Shown here in pieces: positions 1 through 10,800 of a DNA stretch of 64,000 bases; the first letter of the stretch is position 1; each line of letters opens with the position of its first letter. The translations under genes were made by a program, and so were the position numbers. Source of the DNA: Salegentibacter tibetensis (GTDB lineage Bacteria; Bacteroidota; Bacteroidia; Flavobacteriales; Flavobacteriaceae); NCBI RefSeq assembly GCF_020164485.1, contig NZ_JAIQZA010000017.1:1-64000 (forward strand), in the 5' to 3' direction. The notes below the pieces were generated by a model. That model was not told the origin of the DNA, ran no database searches, and saw only the letters and a list, made by a program, of their open reading frames with translations.

Positions 1-105
1 GCCGTAGGAATTCTTACAGGAAACGTTATTGATAGAGCTGATCTATATTCACAAGGAGTCATACTGGCACTAATACCTTTTAAACACACGAGCTATTACA
101 GCTAA
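1..105 (+). CDS. C-terminal end of an unidentified protein (cut by window edge)
   Basis: Frame 1 is open from the first base to a TAA at 103-105, giving 34 residues that begin AVGILTGNVIDRADLYSQG and end HTSYYS. The start lies outside the window. I do not recognise the family. The stretch could be the end of a real gene or a chance open frame, since 34 codons in AT-rich DNA is weak evidence. It is followed by about 700 bases without genes. Confidence 0.3.
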   Translation, partial: AVGILTGNVIDRADLYSQGVILALIPFKHTSYYS

Positions 106-817
106 GTGGTTCAGCCAACACAAGAGTAAAAAATCTTTAAATCCTGTGACTGTATTGTGAGAAAATGGTTCTCTTGAAATTCTACTATAAGCCCGAGGTT
201 TTTGATTTCAAAAATATCCTGTGAATTGATTGCGGTTTATTACATTTGGGGAAGCTTATTTTTCTGGACTCCCTGAAATAATTTATGAAAGAATGGAAAA
301 CAAAAAAAGCCTCTTTCCGAATACACGGAAAAAAGCTTCTCATTGGTTAGCCAGATCCACACAACATAGGATATAACTGGCCAACTACACGTCCTGAATT
401 AACAGGACAAACAACACAACTTAATTTTAGTGCAAAAACCTTAATTCAAAGACTTTTGCCACACGGTTATAGAACCGGTATTTTTTTTATCAGGCTACCT
501 GAAAAAATTTAGCTCGTACTTACATCAACTTTAAAAAGAGCTGAACTATTTACTTCAGGAATAATTTTAAAAAACAAAGTCTTAAAAGACACAAGTCTCA
601 AAGAGGGCCGGCAAATATACAATTTCTTCTTTCTATTAAACAAATAAAAAAATTTGGCTTCATCACGCGGAAAAGACCTAGTTACTGACTTAAAATTAAG
701 TAATAAATATAAAACCTCAAGATGTACCCCCTAAACCTCTCGATCTTACTCCTTGAATTTAAAAATTAAAAAGAACCTAGAAGACCATAAGCTGGCAGCT
801 TTTTTTATTTTTGAACT
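106..817. other. Non-coding stretch with small hairpins
   Basis: No plausible gene is seen on either strand. Three small inverted repeats are visible: AAGC..TTTCCG pairing with CGGAAA..GCTT at 307-338, GTCCTG pairing with CAGGAC around a 6-base loop at 391-408, and CGGTT pairing with AACCG at 464-477 followed by a T-run. The last looks like a weak rightward terminator. The base composition is very AT-rich. Confidence 0.4.
789..813 (+). promoter_or_regulatory. Hairpin plus T-run and a -7-like box just before the sensor kinase
   Basis: AAGCT pairs with AGCTT (789-801, loop GGC) and is followed directly by a T-run, like an intrinsic terminator. Within the T-run, 806-813 reads TATTTTTG, an exact match to the Bacteroidota -7 consensus TAnnTTTG, only four bases before the ATG at 818. 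No TTTG -33 partner is seen at the usual distance. It may be a terminator or attenuator, a promoter for a nearly leaderless mRNA, or a coincidence in T-rich DNA. Confidence 0.25.
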
Positions 818-2731
818 ATGAAGCACTTTTACTGTGTATGTTTCAGTTTGACTTTTCTGCTTTTGGCTTGTCAAAAAAAGGAGATTAAACCCAACGATGA
901 CATACAACCGACCGATTTGGTTTCTTTTTTCTATGAAAAAGCAAAACAAACTGATTCCATTCCTCAGAGAATCAGTTTTTATAATAAAGGGCTTCGACAG
1001 GTTCAACAAAGTTCCGATACTTTATTACCTTTTCTACTGGATCATAAAATCTACTATCATAACAGATTAAGAGAATATGACAGCGCTCTTTTTTTTGCCG
1101 ACAGTCTGCAGCGGGTAGCGAACTTCCAAAAAGACACGGGCAGGATTGCCCTGTCATTTTACAGAAAAGCCGTGATCCATCGGTATTTAGATAATCAGGA
1201 AGCAGTTTTTAAGAATGCTTTTGAGTCGCGAAAACGGTATCTTCAATTAGGGGATAGCACCAAAGCTGCACGCAGAAGTTTGGAAATGGCGGTTGCCCAA
1301 AGCCGCATGCAAGATTACACAGGCAGCCAGGAATCGGCTACAGAGGCTTTGCGCTATCTTAATAAAGAGAAAGACGGCCAATATTTAAGCAGTGCTTATA
1401 ATATAATTGCTATTGCCTATCGAATTCAGGGCTTTTATATGGATGCGATAAAAGAATACCAAAATGCGCTTCGCAATGCTTCAGACTTAGAAGATAGCCT
1501 GACTTATCAAAATAATATTGGCCTGGTTAATCAGGATCAGAAGGAATATGAAAAAGCCATTTCAATTTTTGAGGATATTTATTCAAAAGTTTCAAAGAAA
1601 GATTACATATCACGTGCACGGTACTTAGACAACCTGGTATTCACCAAATGGTTGCAGGATTCAGAATTGAATATTTCGGCAGAATTAGAACAGGCGCTGC
1701 AATGGCGTAACGAACACAAAGACCATAGCGGTTTAATCTCTAGTTATTATCATCTGTCTGAGTTTTATGAAAATCGGAATAAAGCAAAAGCTATTAATTA
1801 TGCTAAAAAATGGCTCCAAACCGGTGAAGCCAATAATAGCCTTCAAGCCAAAGTGGAAGCCTTAGAGCAATTAATAGATCTCCAGCCTGGAAATGCTGGA
1901 TATGTGCAAAATTATATGCGCTTAAACGACAGTTTGACCAACTCAAATTTACAGGCAAAAAACACCTTTGCAAAAATAAGGTTTGATGAAGAACGAAAGC
2001 AACAGCAAATTTCCGGTTTAGAAGCATCGGCAGCATTGCAGGCCCTCAAAAATCAAGAAATTAAAAACCGAAATTACCTCCTGGCATTTTTGGTTTTTAT
2101 AGTAATAGGATTTGCTGTTTTTATCATTTATTACAATCGGCAAAAACATAAAAAGGAAAAAATCAGGGAAATATATAATACGGAAACCCGTATTTCTAAA
2201 GTAATTCACGACGAGTTAGCCAACGATGTTTACAATGTAATGAGCAGTATGGAAGCAATTGCCCCAACTGAAACGATGGACAAACTTGAGCAAATCTATA
2301 GCCGTACCCGAAATATTTCAAGGGAGAATAGTGATATTACTACCGGACCGGGATATCTAGATCACCTGTTAGCATCACTATCCAGTATTTGCCCAGATGA
2401 CACAAGGTTAATTATTAGCGGAGAGAAGACTATTTTCTGGAATGAATTGAAACCTGAAAAAAAGTTGGTAATCTACAGAGTTCTGCAGGAAATTATGGTG
2501 AATATGAAAAAACACAGCCAGGCCAGCCTTGTTGCCTTAGTCTTTACTGAAGAAGAAAAGCGATTAAAAATAGATTATTCTGATAATGGTGTAGGCTCTT
2601 CTATGAACTCCATTAAAAACGGTAACGGGTTGCAAAATGTGGAAAACCGTATTTTATCTATAAATGGAAAACTTACATTTGAGACGGAAAAGGGGAAGGG
2701 ATTAAAAATTATGATTCATATCCCATTATAA
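818..2731 (+). CDS. TPR-containing membrane sensor histidine kinase
   Basis: A 637-residue kinase of the two-component type common in Flavobacteriia. The N-terminus has a hydrophobic stretch ending in LLAC with a possible lipidation Cys18. TPR-like helical repeats fill about residues 30-390, one strong membrane helix lies at about 418-440, and the cytoplasmic part carries a HisKA_3-like H-box (IHDELAND, His464). A GHKL ATPase follows, with an N-box around Asn562 (VNMKKH), a DNGVGS G1 box and a NGLQNVENR G2 region. It should autophosphorylate and pass phosphate to the response regulator 8 bases downstream, with which it forms an operon. The signal is unknown; TPRs suggest a protein or peptide partner. 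The combined N-terminal lipobox and internal membrane helix leaves topology uncertain. Confidence 0.88.
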   Translation: MKHFYCVCFSLTFLLLACQKKEIKPNDDIQPTDLVSFFYEKAKQTDSIPQRISFYNKGLRQVQQSSDTLLPFLLDHKIYYHNRLREYDSALFFADSLQRVANFQKDTGRIALSFYRKAVIHRYLDNQEAVFKNAFESRKRYLQLGDSTKAARRSLEMAVAQSRMQDYTGSQESATEALRYLNKEKDGQYLSSAYNIIAIAYRIQGFYMDAIKEYQNALRNASDLEDSLTYQNNIGLVNQDQKEYEKAISIFEDIYSKVSKKDYISRARYLDNLVFTKWLQDSELNISAELEQALQWRNEHKDHSGLISSYYHLSEFYENRNKAKAINYAKKWLQTGEANNSLQAKVEALEQLIDLQPGNAGYVQNYMRLNDSLTNSNLQAKNTFAKIRFDEERKQQQISGLEASAALQALKNQEIKNRNYLLAFLVFIVIGFAVFIIYYNRQKHKKEKIREIYNTETRISKVIHDELANDVYNVMSSMEAIAPTETMDKLEQIYSRTRNISRENSDITTGPGYLDHLLASLSSICPDDTRLIISGEKTIFWNELKPEKKLVIYRVLQEIMVNMKKHSQASLVALVFTEEEKRLKIDYSDNGVGSSMNSIKNGNGLQNVENRILSINGKLTFETEKGKGLKIMIHIPL

Positions 2732-2739
2732 AATATACC

Positions 2740-3405
2740 ATGTTTAAAAAGGTCCTTGTAGCAGAAGATATGGACAGTATCAACCAGGCTGTTTCTATTG
2801 TTTTAAAAGATCTCGGAATTGCTGAAGTAGCTCATTCGCAGTATTGTGATCAGGCCTGGTTGAGGGCAAAAAAAGCGATTCAGGATAATAGTGCTTTCGA
2901 CTTACTTATTTGTGACCTTTCATTTAAACAGGATTTTCGGGAGGAAAAGATAAATTCGGGACAAGAGCTTATCTCCATTCTAAAAAAAGAAGATCCCACT
3001 TTGAAAGTTATTGTGAATTCTATTGAAGACCATCCTCAAACTGTTAGGGATCTATGGGATTCTGGCTATATTAACGCTTATGTTTGTAAAGACCGCAATG
3101 GATTGAAAGACCTGAAAGAAGCAATCCTAAAAGTAAGCAACGGCTTAAATTACAATTCCCCAACTATCGAAAAAGCACTCAAGCAAAAAAACCTGCTTAG
3201 CCTTAATGAATTTGAGATTAATATTGTAAAATATCTTTCCAATGGTTATACCCAGGATGAAATAGAGAGGGAATTAAAAAAGAAAAACATTAAACCCTGC
3301 AGTAGAAGCGCCATTGAAAAACGCCTAAAAGAGTTACGCGAAGAATTTAAGGCCAACACCAATCCGCATCTAATTGGGATAATGAAAGACCTTAAATTGA
3401 TTTAG
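2740..3405 (+). CDS. Response regulator with REC and C-terminal helix-turn-helix
   Basis: A 221-residue DNA-binding response regulator. Residues 1-125 form a receiver domain with the acidic pair (AED, residues 8-10), phospho-acceptor Asp59 in LLICDLSF, and a conserved Lys in VCKDRN. Residues about 155-210 form a LuxR/NarL-like helix-turn-helix region (FEINIVKYLSNGYTQDEIE), although the spacing and the long Lys-rich segment differ from classical LuxR. It follows the kinase by 8 bases and is surely its partner. An AT-rich inverted repeat follows the stop. Targets cannot be told from the window. Confidence 0.88.
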   Translation: MFKKVLVAEDMDSINQAVSIVLKDLGIAEVAHSQYCDQAWLRAKKAIQDNSAFDLLICDLSFKQDFREEKINSGQELISILKKEDPTLKVIVNSIEDHPQTVRDLWDSGYINAYVCKDRNGLKDLKEAILKVSNGLNYNSPTIEKALKQKNLLSLNEFEINIVKYLSNGYTQDEIERELKKKNIKPCSRSAIEKRLKELREEFKANTNPHLIGIMKDLKLI

Positions 3406-3419
3406 AGGATTCCCTTTTA

Positions 3420-3470
3420 CAAAAATTATTACTGGGTTCCAGGGTATTTTAAATTGTAAAATAATTTTTG
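3420..3470. terminator. AT-rich inverted repeat between convergent genes
   Basis: CAAAAATTATT (3420-3430) is perfectly complementary to AATAATTTTTG (3460-3470). It lies 14 bases after the response regulator stop and 14 bases before the end of the opposing deacetylase gene. The placement suggests a bidirectional terminator, although the stem is AT-only and the loop is long (29 bases). Confidence 0.4.
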
Positions 3471-3484
3471 GAACAAGCCTAAGA

Positions 3485-4435
3485 TTATTCTGTTCTTACA
3501 ATTTTGTCCCTAAGTTCCCGCCAGGTAACCAGGATAATATTGTTGTCTTCTATTAGTTGTCGTGCCTTATTACTGGTAAAAAAATCGAGATCGTCCTGCC
3601 GCCACTGGCTGCCCCAATCAGGATGTTCTTTTGTTACCGCCATCATTTCTTCATTATTTAAAGCCAGGTGAATAAGGATAACGGAAAGCCCGGGCTGAAG
3701 ATCATTCAATATTTCTTCATAATAAATTTTCATTCCCTTGTTACTGTATATTTCAGGATTCGCCTGATATACATAATCTGTAATAATATCACGAGGTGTA
3801 AGTTCAAGCCTGGATTCTATTTCTTTAAATGAAGGGATATCCCTGGAAAGAAGAACAGGAACTTTGTATTCTCTCCCCTTTCTAATATAAACCTCAAGAA
3901 AATCAGGCGTACTCATAACCGCTCCCATATGCGCATCAAGATGGGTGACATCTATTCCAAAATCCAGTGCCTTTTCTATTTGAGCTGATATTTCCTTTTC
4001 AACATCATTTGCGCGAGAATGCACTATTACACTATCTACAAGAGGGTGAAAATAGCCATATGGATTAATAAGGCTTTTTACTTCATTTTTAGAGCTGGTT
4101 GGGCCCCATTTGTAATCTTTCCATTCGCTGGTAATGGTAAGGTGAAGTCCAAAATCTTTTTCTGCAGCGTTTTCCCGCGCGTATGCCGCTATTTCGGGAA
4201 ACCAGGGACACGGCACCATAATGCTGGCAGAATTCACAATTCCTGCATCCATACCTTTCATAGTCGCGATATTTTCAGAATGGCTCACTCCAGCGTCATC
4301 AGCATGTATTATAAGCAATTTTGCATCGGAAGGATAACCCAATCTTTCAGCAATACTTAAGTTTTTTTGAGCTGAAACTGTAATACCAAAAACAAAATGG
4401 AAAAAGAAAATGATAAAAGCAAATCGTATTTTCAT
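3485..4435 (-). CDS. ChbG/YdjC-family carbohydrate deacetylase, secreted
   Basis: A 316-residue polysaccharide deacetylase-like protein of the YdjC/ChbG family, which removes acetyl groups from sugar N-acetyl positions with a bound metal. The metal-binding start of the family is clear (IIHADDAG, residues 42-49), and a second His-rich segment is present (THLDAHMG). I chose the ATG at 4435 because it begins a good signal peptide (hydrophobic residues 4-20, ending VSA-Q). The frame stays open upstream to 4594, but the extra 53 residues look non-coding. The gene stands alone, divergent from the Dabb gene. The exact substrate is unknown; ChbG itself acts on chito-oligosaccharides, but family members differ. 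Confidence 0.8.
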   Translation of the reverse strand: MKIRFAFIIFFFHFVFGITVSAQKNLSIAERLGYPSDAKLLIIHADDAGVSHSENIATMKGMDAGIVNSASIMVPCPWFPEIAAYARENAAEKDFGLHLTITSEWKDYKWGPTSSKNEVKSLINPYGYFHPLVDSVIVHSRANDVEKEISAQIEKALDFGIDVTHLDAHMGAVMSTPDFLEVYIRKGREYKVPVLLSRDIPSFKEIESRLELTPRDIITDYVYQANPEIYSNKGMKIYYEEILNDLQPGLSVILIHLALNNEEMMAVTKEHPDWGSQWRQDDLDFFTSNKARQLIEDNNIILVTWRELRDKIVRTE

Positions 4436-4664
4436 AATATAGATTTTTATTAAACTAATGAATATAAATAAAAAAAACGGGTAACACTTGAAATATATCT
4501 CTCCGCCGTTATAAATGGCTTTTTGACATCCTTTATTTTGATTCTTCCTCTTAACTGATTTTATATCATAAAATGATCTAAACTGGTCAGTCAAAAGAAT
4601 ACTAAATATTCATAAACTTCAATTTTTATTGTATTTTTCCGGTAATCTCAAAATCAATTTCATA

Positions 4665-5066
4665 ATGATAAAGTTTTTAAAAATCAGCCTGGTATATTTT
4701 GTTATCCTCTTTTCCCAGTCTTCACTGGCGCAGCAAGATCAATCAGAATTCGATAATAATTTCACACATGTGGTTTATTTCTGGCTAAATAATCCGGAAA
4801 ACGAGCAGGATCGATTAGATTTTCAAACTTCTCTTAAAAAATTCCGGGATCACAGCGAGTATGCCAAGACCAAATTCATCGGCACACCTGCTAATACTCC
4901 AAGAGACGTGGTTGACAATTCCTATACTTATTCCCTGATCCTTACTTTTCCTTCAAAAGAAATTCAGGATAAATATCAAAATGAACCTGCCCACCTGTCT
5001 TTTATTGAAGAAGCATCGCATCTTTGGAAAAAGGTTCAGGTATACGATTCTGTCGGTCTGGAATAA
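4665..5066 (+). CDS. Small exported Dabb-domain (stress-responsive A/B barrel) protein
   Basis: A 133-residue protein with an N-terminal signal peptide (FLKISLVYFVILFSQSSLAQ) followed by one Dabb domain. Typical Dabb features are the opening FTHVVYFWL, a helix with spaced Phe/Leu, and an YTYSLILTF strand. Dabb domains form dimeric ferredoxin-like barrels and often bind small hydrophobic or acidic ligands. The start was set at 4665 rather than the in-frame ATG at 4629 because it gives a clean signal peptide. The protein is divergent from the ChbG-like gene and convergent with the propeller gene. Its role is unknown. Confidence 0.72.
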   Translation: MIKFLKISLVYFVILFSQSSLAQQDQSEFDNNFTHVVYFWLNNPENEQDRLDFQTSLKKFRDHSEYAKTKFIGTPANTPRDVVDNSYTYSLILTFPSKEIQDKYQNEPAHLSFIEEASHLWKKVQVYDSVGLE

Positions 5067-5205
5067 GAATTTAAAACCTTACCTACTACTAGTTATTACA
5101 GTGATCTAAAAATTTACTTCTAGTTTATATTTTGTTCCTGTATTTTCTTTTTCAATCCAACGGATTAAAATAATTCTAAAAGCTGAAAAAGTTTTTTGAA
5201 AACAA

Positions 5206-6708
5206 TTATTTACCCGAATTGCTAACAAATGCCAGGTGCTTACTGTCTGGGGACCAGGAAGGAACATTTATACTACCCTGGCCTCCGTACAGGTAAGCAA
5301 TTACCTTTGGCGCACCACCAGCGGTTGGCATAAGATTAAGCGTTACCCTTTTATAGGAAGGATGGTCATTTACAGGGATTTCTGAAGGAAAAGAAATATA
5401 AGCGATCCATTTCCCGTCTGGCGAAATATGTGGAAACCAGTCATTCCGGGCGTCAAAAGTAAGTTGCTCCTTATTGGAGCCATCTGGTCTCATTCTCCAT
5501 ATCTGCATGGTTCCGGAGGCACTACCGTTATAATAAATATATTCCCCATCTGGCGAATATTCGCAGCCATCTACATGTTCACCTTCCCCGGTATTGGTTA
5601 ATGCAACTTCCTCTCCTCCATGAATGGATTTTTTATAAATATCATAAGTGGGATTGTTTTCCCGTGTTGCAACATACACTACTTCTTCATTATTTGGAGC
5701 CCAACCATGCCAATAAGAAGGATCTTCATCAGTAACTAACCTGGGCGTTCCTCCTTCAATGGGCAACACATATACCTTGGAGCCTTCCCCGGGCGGATGA
5801 TGGCTTATTGCGATCATTTCCCCGTTAAAGGAAATGCCGTGATCGTTATTAAGATTATCTGCAAAACCGGTGTCAAATTTTTCCGGATCTCCTCCCTCAA
5901 CATTTATAGTGTATAATGAGCCGTCCATGTTAAACAAGAGTTCATCACCACCTGGCATCCAGTTTGGAGCTTCAAAACGATCTTCTTTTTCATAGATCTG
6001 CTTTCGCATTCCGTTTTCAACATTAATCGTTTCCAGCCGGCAGCCCAGCCATCCCTCTTCCCCGGGATCATAATCATTGGCTACCGGTTTGTCTATTCTT
6101 ACATTCCATGCCGTTGCAGTTTCTACAACTTCTCCATTAGGTGAATCAATAAATAAACCTACCAGGACTTCACCAGCGGGCAAAGGTGAATCTTTAGAAC
6201 CAATCACCTGTAAAGGTTCACCCCAATGGGCTGCCCTCATTATAATTTCTTCTCCCTTGCGCTCCAGCTGAAAAATACCGTAATTCGTTTTTGGAGATGA
6301 GATCTGATCTTCGCGATCCATAGATGTTACTGATTCGCGCCACTGAAAAAACGTTGAGCCATCTGCATGTAGAACTGCTTTGGCATATGCAGCGCCCTCA
6401 TCCTGAGATTCCCTTATCATCAGTCCAACCTTAGAACTGGGAACTGTTCCTTCATCTTTGAATTGGATATTGGCGGTTATAATGAAATCACCTTTAATAA
6501 GATTATACAGATAATTGATTTTATCCTGTTCAACATTGCTCCCAACCCCGTTTAGGGTGTATGTTTGATCTTCAGAATCATAAGTGGAATATCCAGCTTT
6601 TTCAGAATTTCCAGCAACCAGGTTATTATCAAAAATACCCACGCTGTTTTCCTGGGAAATAACCGGAGTTATGGTGAAAATCAAAAATAAGATTATATAT
6701 GCTTTCAT
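5206..6708 (-). CDS. Secreted DUF1349-like plus PD40/TolB-type beta-propeller protein
   Basis: A 500-residue exported protein (signal peptide residues 1-18, ending VISQ). Residues about 30-190 resemble a DUF1349/concanavalin-like module (KVGLMIRES, then FQLERKGEEIIMRAAHWGEP). From about 235 to the end, six PD40/WD40-like blades are visible, for example WMPGGDELLF, YSPDGEYIYYN, ISPDGKWIAYIS and WSPDSKHLAFVS, as in TolB-like propellers. No catalytic motif is seen, so a binding or lectin-like role is possible. It is the last gene of the minus-strand run that starts at the first susC, 45 bases after the isomerase-like gene, so it probably belongs to that locus. Confidence 0.75.
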   Translation of the reverse strand: MKAYIILFLIFTITPVISQENSVGIFDNNLVAGNSEKAGYSTYDSEDQTYTLNGVGSNVEQDKINYLYNLIKGDFIITANIQFKDEGTVPSSKVGLMIRESQDEGAAYAKAVLHADGSTFFQWRESVTSMDREDQISSPKTNYGIFQLERKGEEIIMRAAHWGEPLQVIGSKDSPLPAGEVLVGLFIDSPNGEVVETATAWNVRIDKPVANDYDPGEEGWLGCRLETINVENGMRKQIYEKEDRFEAPNWMPGGDELLFNMDGSLYTINVEGGDPEKFDTGFADNLNNDHGISFNGEMIAISHHPPGEGSKVYVLPIEGGTPRLVTDEDPSYWHGWAPNNEEVVYVATRENNPTYDIYKKSIHGGEEVALTNTGEGEHVDGCEYSPDGEYIYYNGSASGTMQIWRMRPDGSNKEQLTFDARNDWFPHISPDGKWIAYISFPSEIPVNDHPSYKRVTLNLMPTAGGAPKVIAYLYGGQGSINVPSWSPDSKHLAFVSNSGK

Positions 6709-6753
6709 TTTTATAGGTGCATTACGGAATTATTCTAAAAAAAACAGACACTT

Positions 6754-7632
6754 CTAGCTGTTTAAAAGGTCGCTTTTTATATAATTATAACTTTGAGAAA
6801 GACTCTCATAAGGATCCATTTCAAAATTTTCCTGTTCTACTATAAAATGCTTGCCGCCAGCTAATTTAGCTTTTTTAAAAACCTTGTTATAATCGATGGA
6901 ACCACTTCCAATTTCAGTATTCATTTCGTTATTGGATTTACTCATATCCTTTACATGCCAGAGAGGAAATCTTCCGGGATATTTTTCGAACAGTGCTACC
7001 GGATCTATTCCGGCCCTCACTACCCAATAAATATCCAATTCAAAATCTACAAGATCTTCGTCTGTATTTTCAAGAAAAACCTGAAGTCCATTTTCGCCAT
7101 TAAAATCATCAAACTCGAAAGCGTGGTTGTGATAGGCTAATTTTAAACCCGCATCCTTACACATTTCGCCAGCCCTATTAAGTTTTTCGGCCATTCGCTT
7201 ATAATCATCTATAGAGGTTCGCAAGGCTTCGGAAATATGCGGAATAACAAGGTATTTTTGATCAAGACCCTGAGCCACCTCCAAAGCAGTGGCAAAATCA
7301 GCATCGGTTCCATCTTTGCTGAGATAAGGATCAAGACTATAATGACCGCTTGGAGTGGTCATCCCATTTGAATGGATCATATCTTTAAACTCCGCAACAC
7401 TAAAACCCCAAAACTTATTATCTGGTGAATAACCATACGTCTCTACTTCTTTGAAACCTACTTTAGCTACTTTTTCGATGGTTCCTCTTACATCATCTCC
7501 AATAGATTCTCTTAAGGAATATAGTTGAAGCCCCAGCGGAGAACCTTTATCACAGCCATAGAATAAATTGGGTAAAAGCGCTGTGGCAGCGACTGCCAGA
7601 CCTGATTGCTTAATGAATAACCTTCTTTGCAT
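6754..7632 (-). CDS. Tat-exported sugar phosphate isomerase/epimerase-like TIM barrel
   Basis: A 292-residue protein of the xylose isomerase-like/AP endonuclease family 2 group. The N-terminus QRRLFIKQSG is a twin-arginine signal and leads to ALLPNLFYGC, a possible lipobox. Expected metal-site segments are visible: GFKEVETYG, YHNHAFEFD, DFELDIYW, WHVKDM and HFIVEQENF. Members act on sugars or 3-keto sugars. Export implies an unphosphorylated sugar substrate in the periplasm despite the family name. It lies 45 bases upstream of the propeller gene and 168 bases after the VCBS gene. In other Bacteroidota such exported epimerases accompany 3-keto-glycoside systems; here that is only a suggestion. 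Confidence 0.8.
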   Translation of the reverse strand: MQRRLFIKQSGLAVAATALLPNLFYGCDKGSPLGLQLYSLRESIGDDVRGTIEKVAKVGFKEVETYGYSPDNKFWGFSVAEFKDMIHSNGMTTPSGHYSLDPYLSKDGTDADFATALEVAQGLDQKYLVIPHISEALRTSIDDYKRMAEKLNRAGEMCKDAGLKLAYHNHAFEFDDFNGENGLQVFLENTDEDLVDFELDIYWVVRAGIDPVALFEKYPGRFPLWHVKDMSKSNNEMNTEIGSGSIDYNKVFKKAKLAGGKHFIVEQENFEMDPYESLSQSYNYIKSDLLNS

Positions 7633-7800
7633 AATGTTTAGGATTTAAATTTTTATAATTAATTAACCATGGTCCCTCAAAAGGGGATTTGCATATTTTA
7701 AAAGCTATTAAGACTTAAACATACTATCTTATTTATTATTGATCCTCTAAAAAATAATAGTAGTATAACATCCTTCAGATATTACCCCAGTATGCTGCAG

Positions 7801-10800
7801 TCAATTTTTCTCATTTGAAGGGATAGAAACTAACTCATCTATGGATTTTTCATTTACTTTAATCAGCTGGATATAATCATTATTCTTTGCACTGATGATA
7901 TATCGACCATGGGGAGTTTCTATAAACTCCATATCCTTTACATCGCCGGGCATAAAAAAGCCACTTTCCCTTGCCTTTACAGGTTCAAATTTTCCCTGGC
8001 CATCGCCTTTAAGTAAAAGACCTATCCCGGCATCTGCTCTGGGTGTTTCCACTTCTGAAGCATATAGATTGCCGGCTATTAATGCATCAAGATTACCATC
8101 TTTATCAAAATCTTCTACCAGGATTTGGTTAATATTGGATATTTGTGCTTCTACAGGAAGTTTATGAATTTTAAATCCGTCTCCCTGGTTCTCAATATAA
8201 ACACTCGCGAAGGATTTTACCTGGTAATGCAGCGCGTTTTCCAGACGTTTTTCAGTATAAATATCTTCAAGATTCGCTGTGGAAAATGAAGTATAATCTT
8301 CAAATTTATCCTTAATTCCCGGCATTTGCTGAGAGGAACATTCGCGACCACGCACAGGAAATTTCTCTCCATCATTAAAATAACTCAGCACAATATCTTT
8401 TGTACCATTTCCGTCAAAATCATTCAGGTAAACATCAAAGGTCTGTCCCGGGTTTGCCTGGTATTTGTAATTAAGGCCAAGATTACCGATGATGAAATCC
8501 ATATCACCATCATTGTCAAAATCCCCTTCCTTGATACTGAACCACCAGCCGTTGGTATCATCAAAGCCCAACTGCCGGGAAATATCGATAAAATCTCCCC
8601 GGTCATTCTTAAAGATCTTAATTGGCATCCATTCTCCAACGACTATCAGATCTTTCCATCCATCATTGTCGATGTCTGTCCAGCTGGCACTGGTAACGAG
8701 TCCCAAATTCTCAAAATCAGGTGCCTTTTGCGGAGTAACATTCACGAATTTAACAGTTCCTTCTTCCGACCTGTTTTCAAGTAAATAGCTGCTCGCTGGT
8801 GTAGGGTATTCTCCGGGGACCAGTCTTCCCCCTACAAAAAGATCAAGATCGCCGTCATTATCAAAATCTTCGGCATAAACCCTTGATCCACTGGTATACA
8901 TTGGAGGCAATGCTGAAGTAGATCTTGTGAAAGTGCCATTATTATTAATATAAAGCCTGTCCTGAAGCATTTCAGAGTTTTTTTCAAACTCATTACCCCC
9001 GCTTACTACATAAAGGTCATTATCGCCATCGCCATCCGCATCAAAGATCAAGGCCCCAAGGTCTTCATGCATTTTATCTTTTTCAAGAAAATCAAATTCC
9101 TGTCTCTCAAATCCATTTGCTGTCTGAAAATATATCGCACCGGCGTATTGGGAAGCTCCGCCTACAAAAAAATCCTCCAAACCATCACCATTTAGATCAC
9201 CAACGGCCATCCCAGGACCGAACATTGATGTCTTATGTGGAAGTAAGATTTCCTTTTCAAAATCGTTATAATCATTTTCCCTATGCTGATAATCCAGCCC
9301 AAGGGAATCTGCATTCATGGTCAGGAACAATTCAGGCTCCTTATTATTAATAATTTCGGTTTCTTTTTCCGAATTGCTATAATCCAGAACAAGAAGCTGA
9401 TTCGCAGGAACGTTATTTAAAACCTGTATTTTCTTATCTGGCCAGACTACTTTTAGTTTTTCAATAGTATCACTTTTACCTATTCCAAAATGCAATCTCG
9501 GCGCAACCGAGGATTGAAAGCCCCTGGTTAGAGTCAATTCCTGCATTTGTTCCATGCCGTCATTAACTAAATAGACCCTGGTACCTAAACCGAATTTGTT
9601 CTTTTCGGGCCCCTTGAAATCAATAGCCAGATAGTTATTATTTTTGATATTATTATTTTTGAAAATGCTGGCATAATCATCTATATTATTGGTAACGATT
9701 TCCAGGTCCCCGTCATTATCGAGATCCACATACACCGATCCATTGGAAAAACCTTTATAACTTAACCCCCATTCTTCATTCACTTTTTCAAAAGTCATGT
9801 CCCCTTTATTCCTAAAAACGAAATTATCTATTTTTTCAGAAGGAATGGCAAGTGATTTTTCGAGAAGGCTATCATTCTGAGAAGGACGTTTGGCAAGCTC
9901 ATTAAAATAATCCTTGTTATTGATCTCGCGCCTTGTACCGTTAGAAACGAAGATATCTTTCCAACCATCATTATCAAGATCGGCAAACAAAGGTCCCCAA
10001 CTCCAATCTGTAGAAGAAACACCGGCCAACCGTGATGTATTACTGAAGTGCGGTGTGCCATCATTATTTAAATTACCAGCGTTCGTTTGCAGTGTATTAT
10101 GCATATACTGATAGTGAAAACCGGAATTCACCGTACCCCAAAAAAGGGAAGGATTCATACTAGCCATATTGGCTTTAGCCCTACGGTTATCTTTAGCGGC
10201 CATATCTACCTGAAAAATATCCAGCAGGCCGTCATTATTATAATCGGCTATATCAACCCCCATCCCGTAAAAAGAAGTTTGTTGAGTAGCATCCTTAACT
10301 ACATCTGTAAAAGTTCCATCCTGATTATTGATATACATATAATCTGGAGTACTAAAATCATTGGAAATATAAATATCAGGCCAACCGTCTTCATTGAGAT
10401 CAGCAACTGTAGCACTTAAAGAAAGGCCAAAAGATCTTAAACCGGACTCATCAGTAACCTTGGTAAAATGCCCATTATCATTCCTGTAAAGATTATCGGT
10501 TTCAACATCTTTTACATTTTGCATTTTGAATCTATAAAAGCTGTTGGGACTGTCAAATCTTGTTGGAGGATAATTCGTGACATATAAGTCCAGGTCACCA
10601 TCCATATCGTAGTCAAAGAAAGTAGCCTGTACACTATTCCCTGGATCTGCTATTCCAAATTCTTCGGCTTTTTCGGTAAAAGTACCATCGCCATTATTGA
10701 TATATAGCAAATTTTCACGGGGTTCAAACTTACCCGAAACTGAAACATAAATATCTAAATAACCATCGTCATTAACATCGGCCATGGTAACACCTGTGAA

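Noticed and set aside
4436-4594. Upstream in-frame extension of the ChbG/YdjC gene
   Set aside because: The extra 53 residues precede a perfect signal peptide at 4435 and have no family similarity; the later ATG is the better start.
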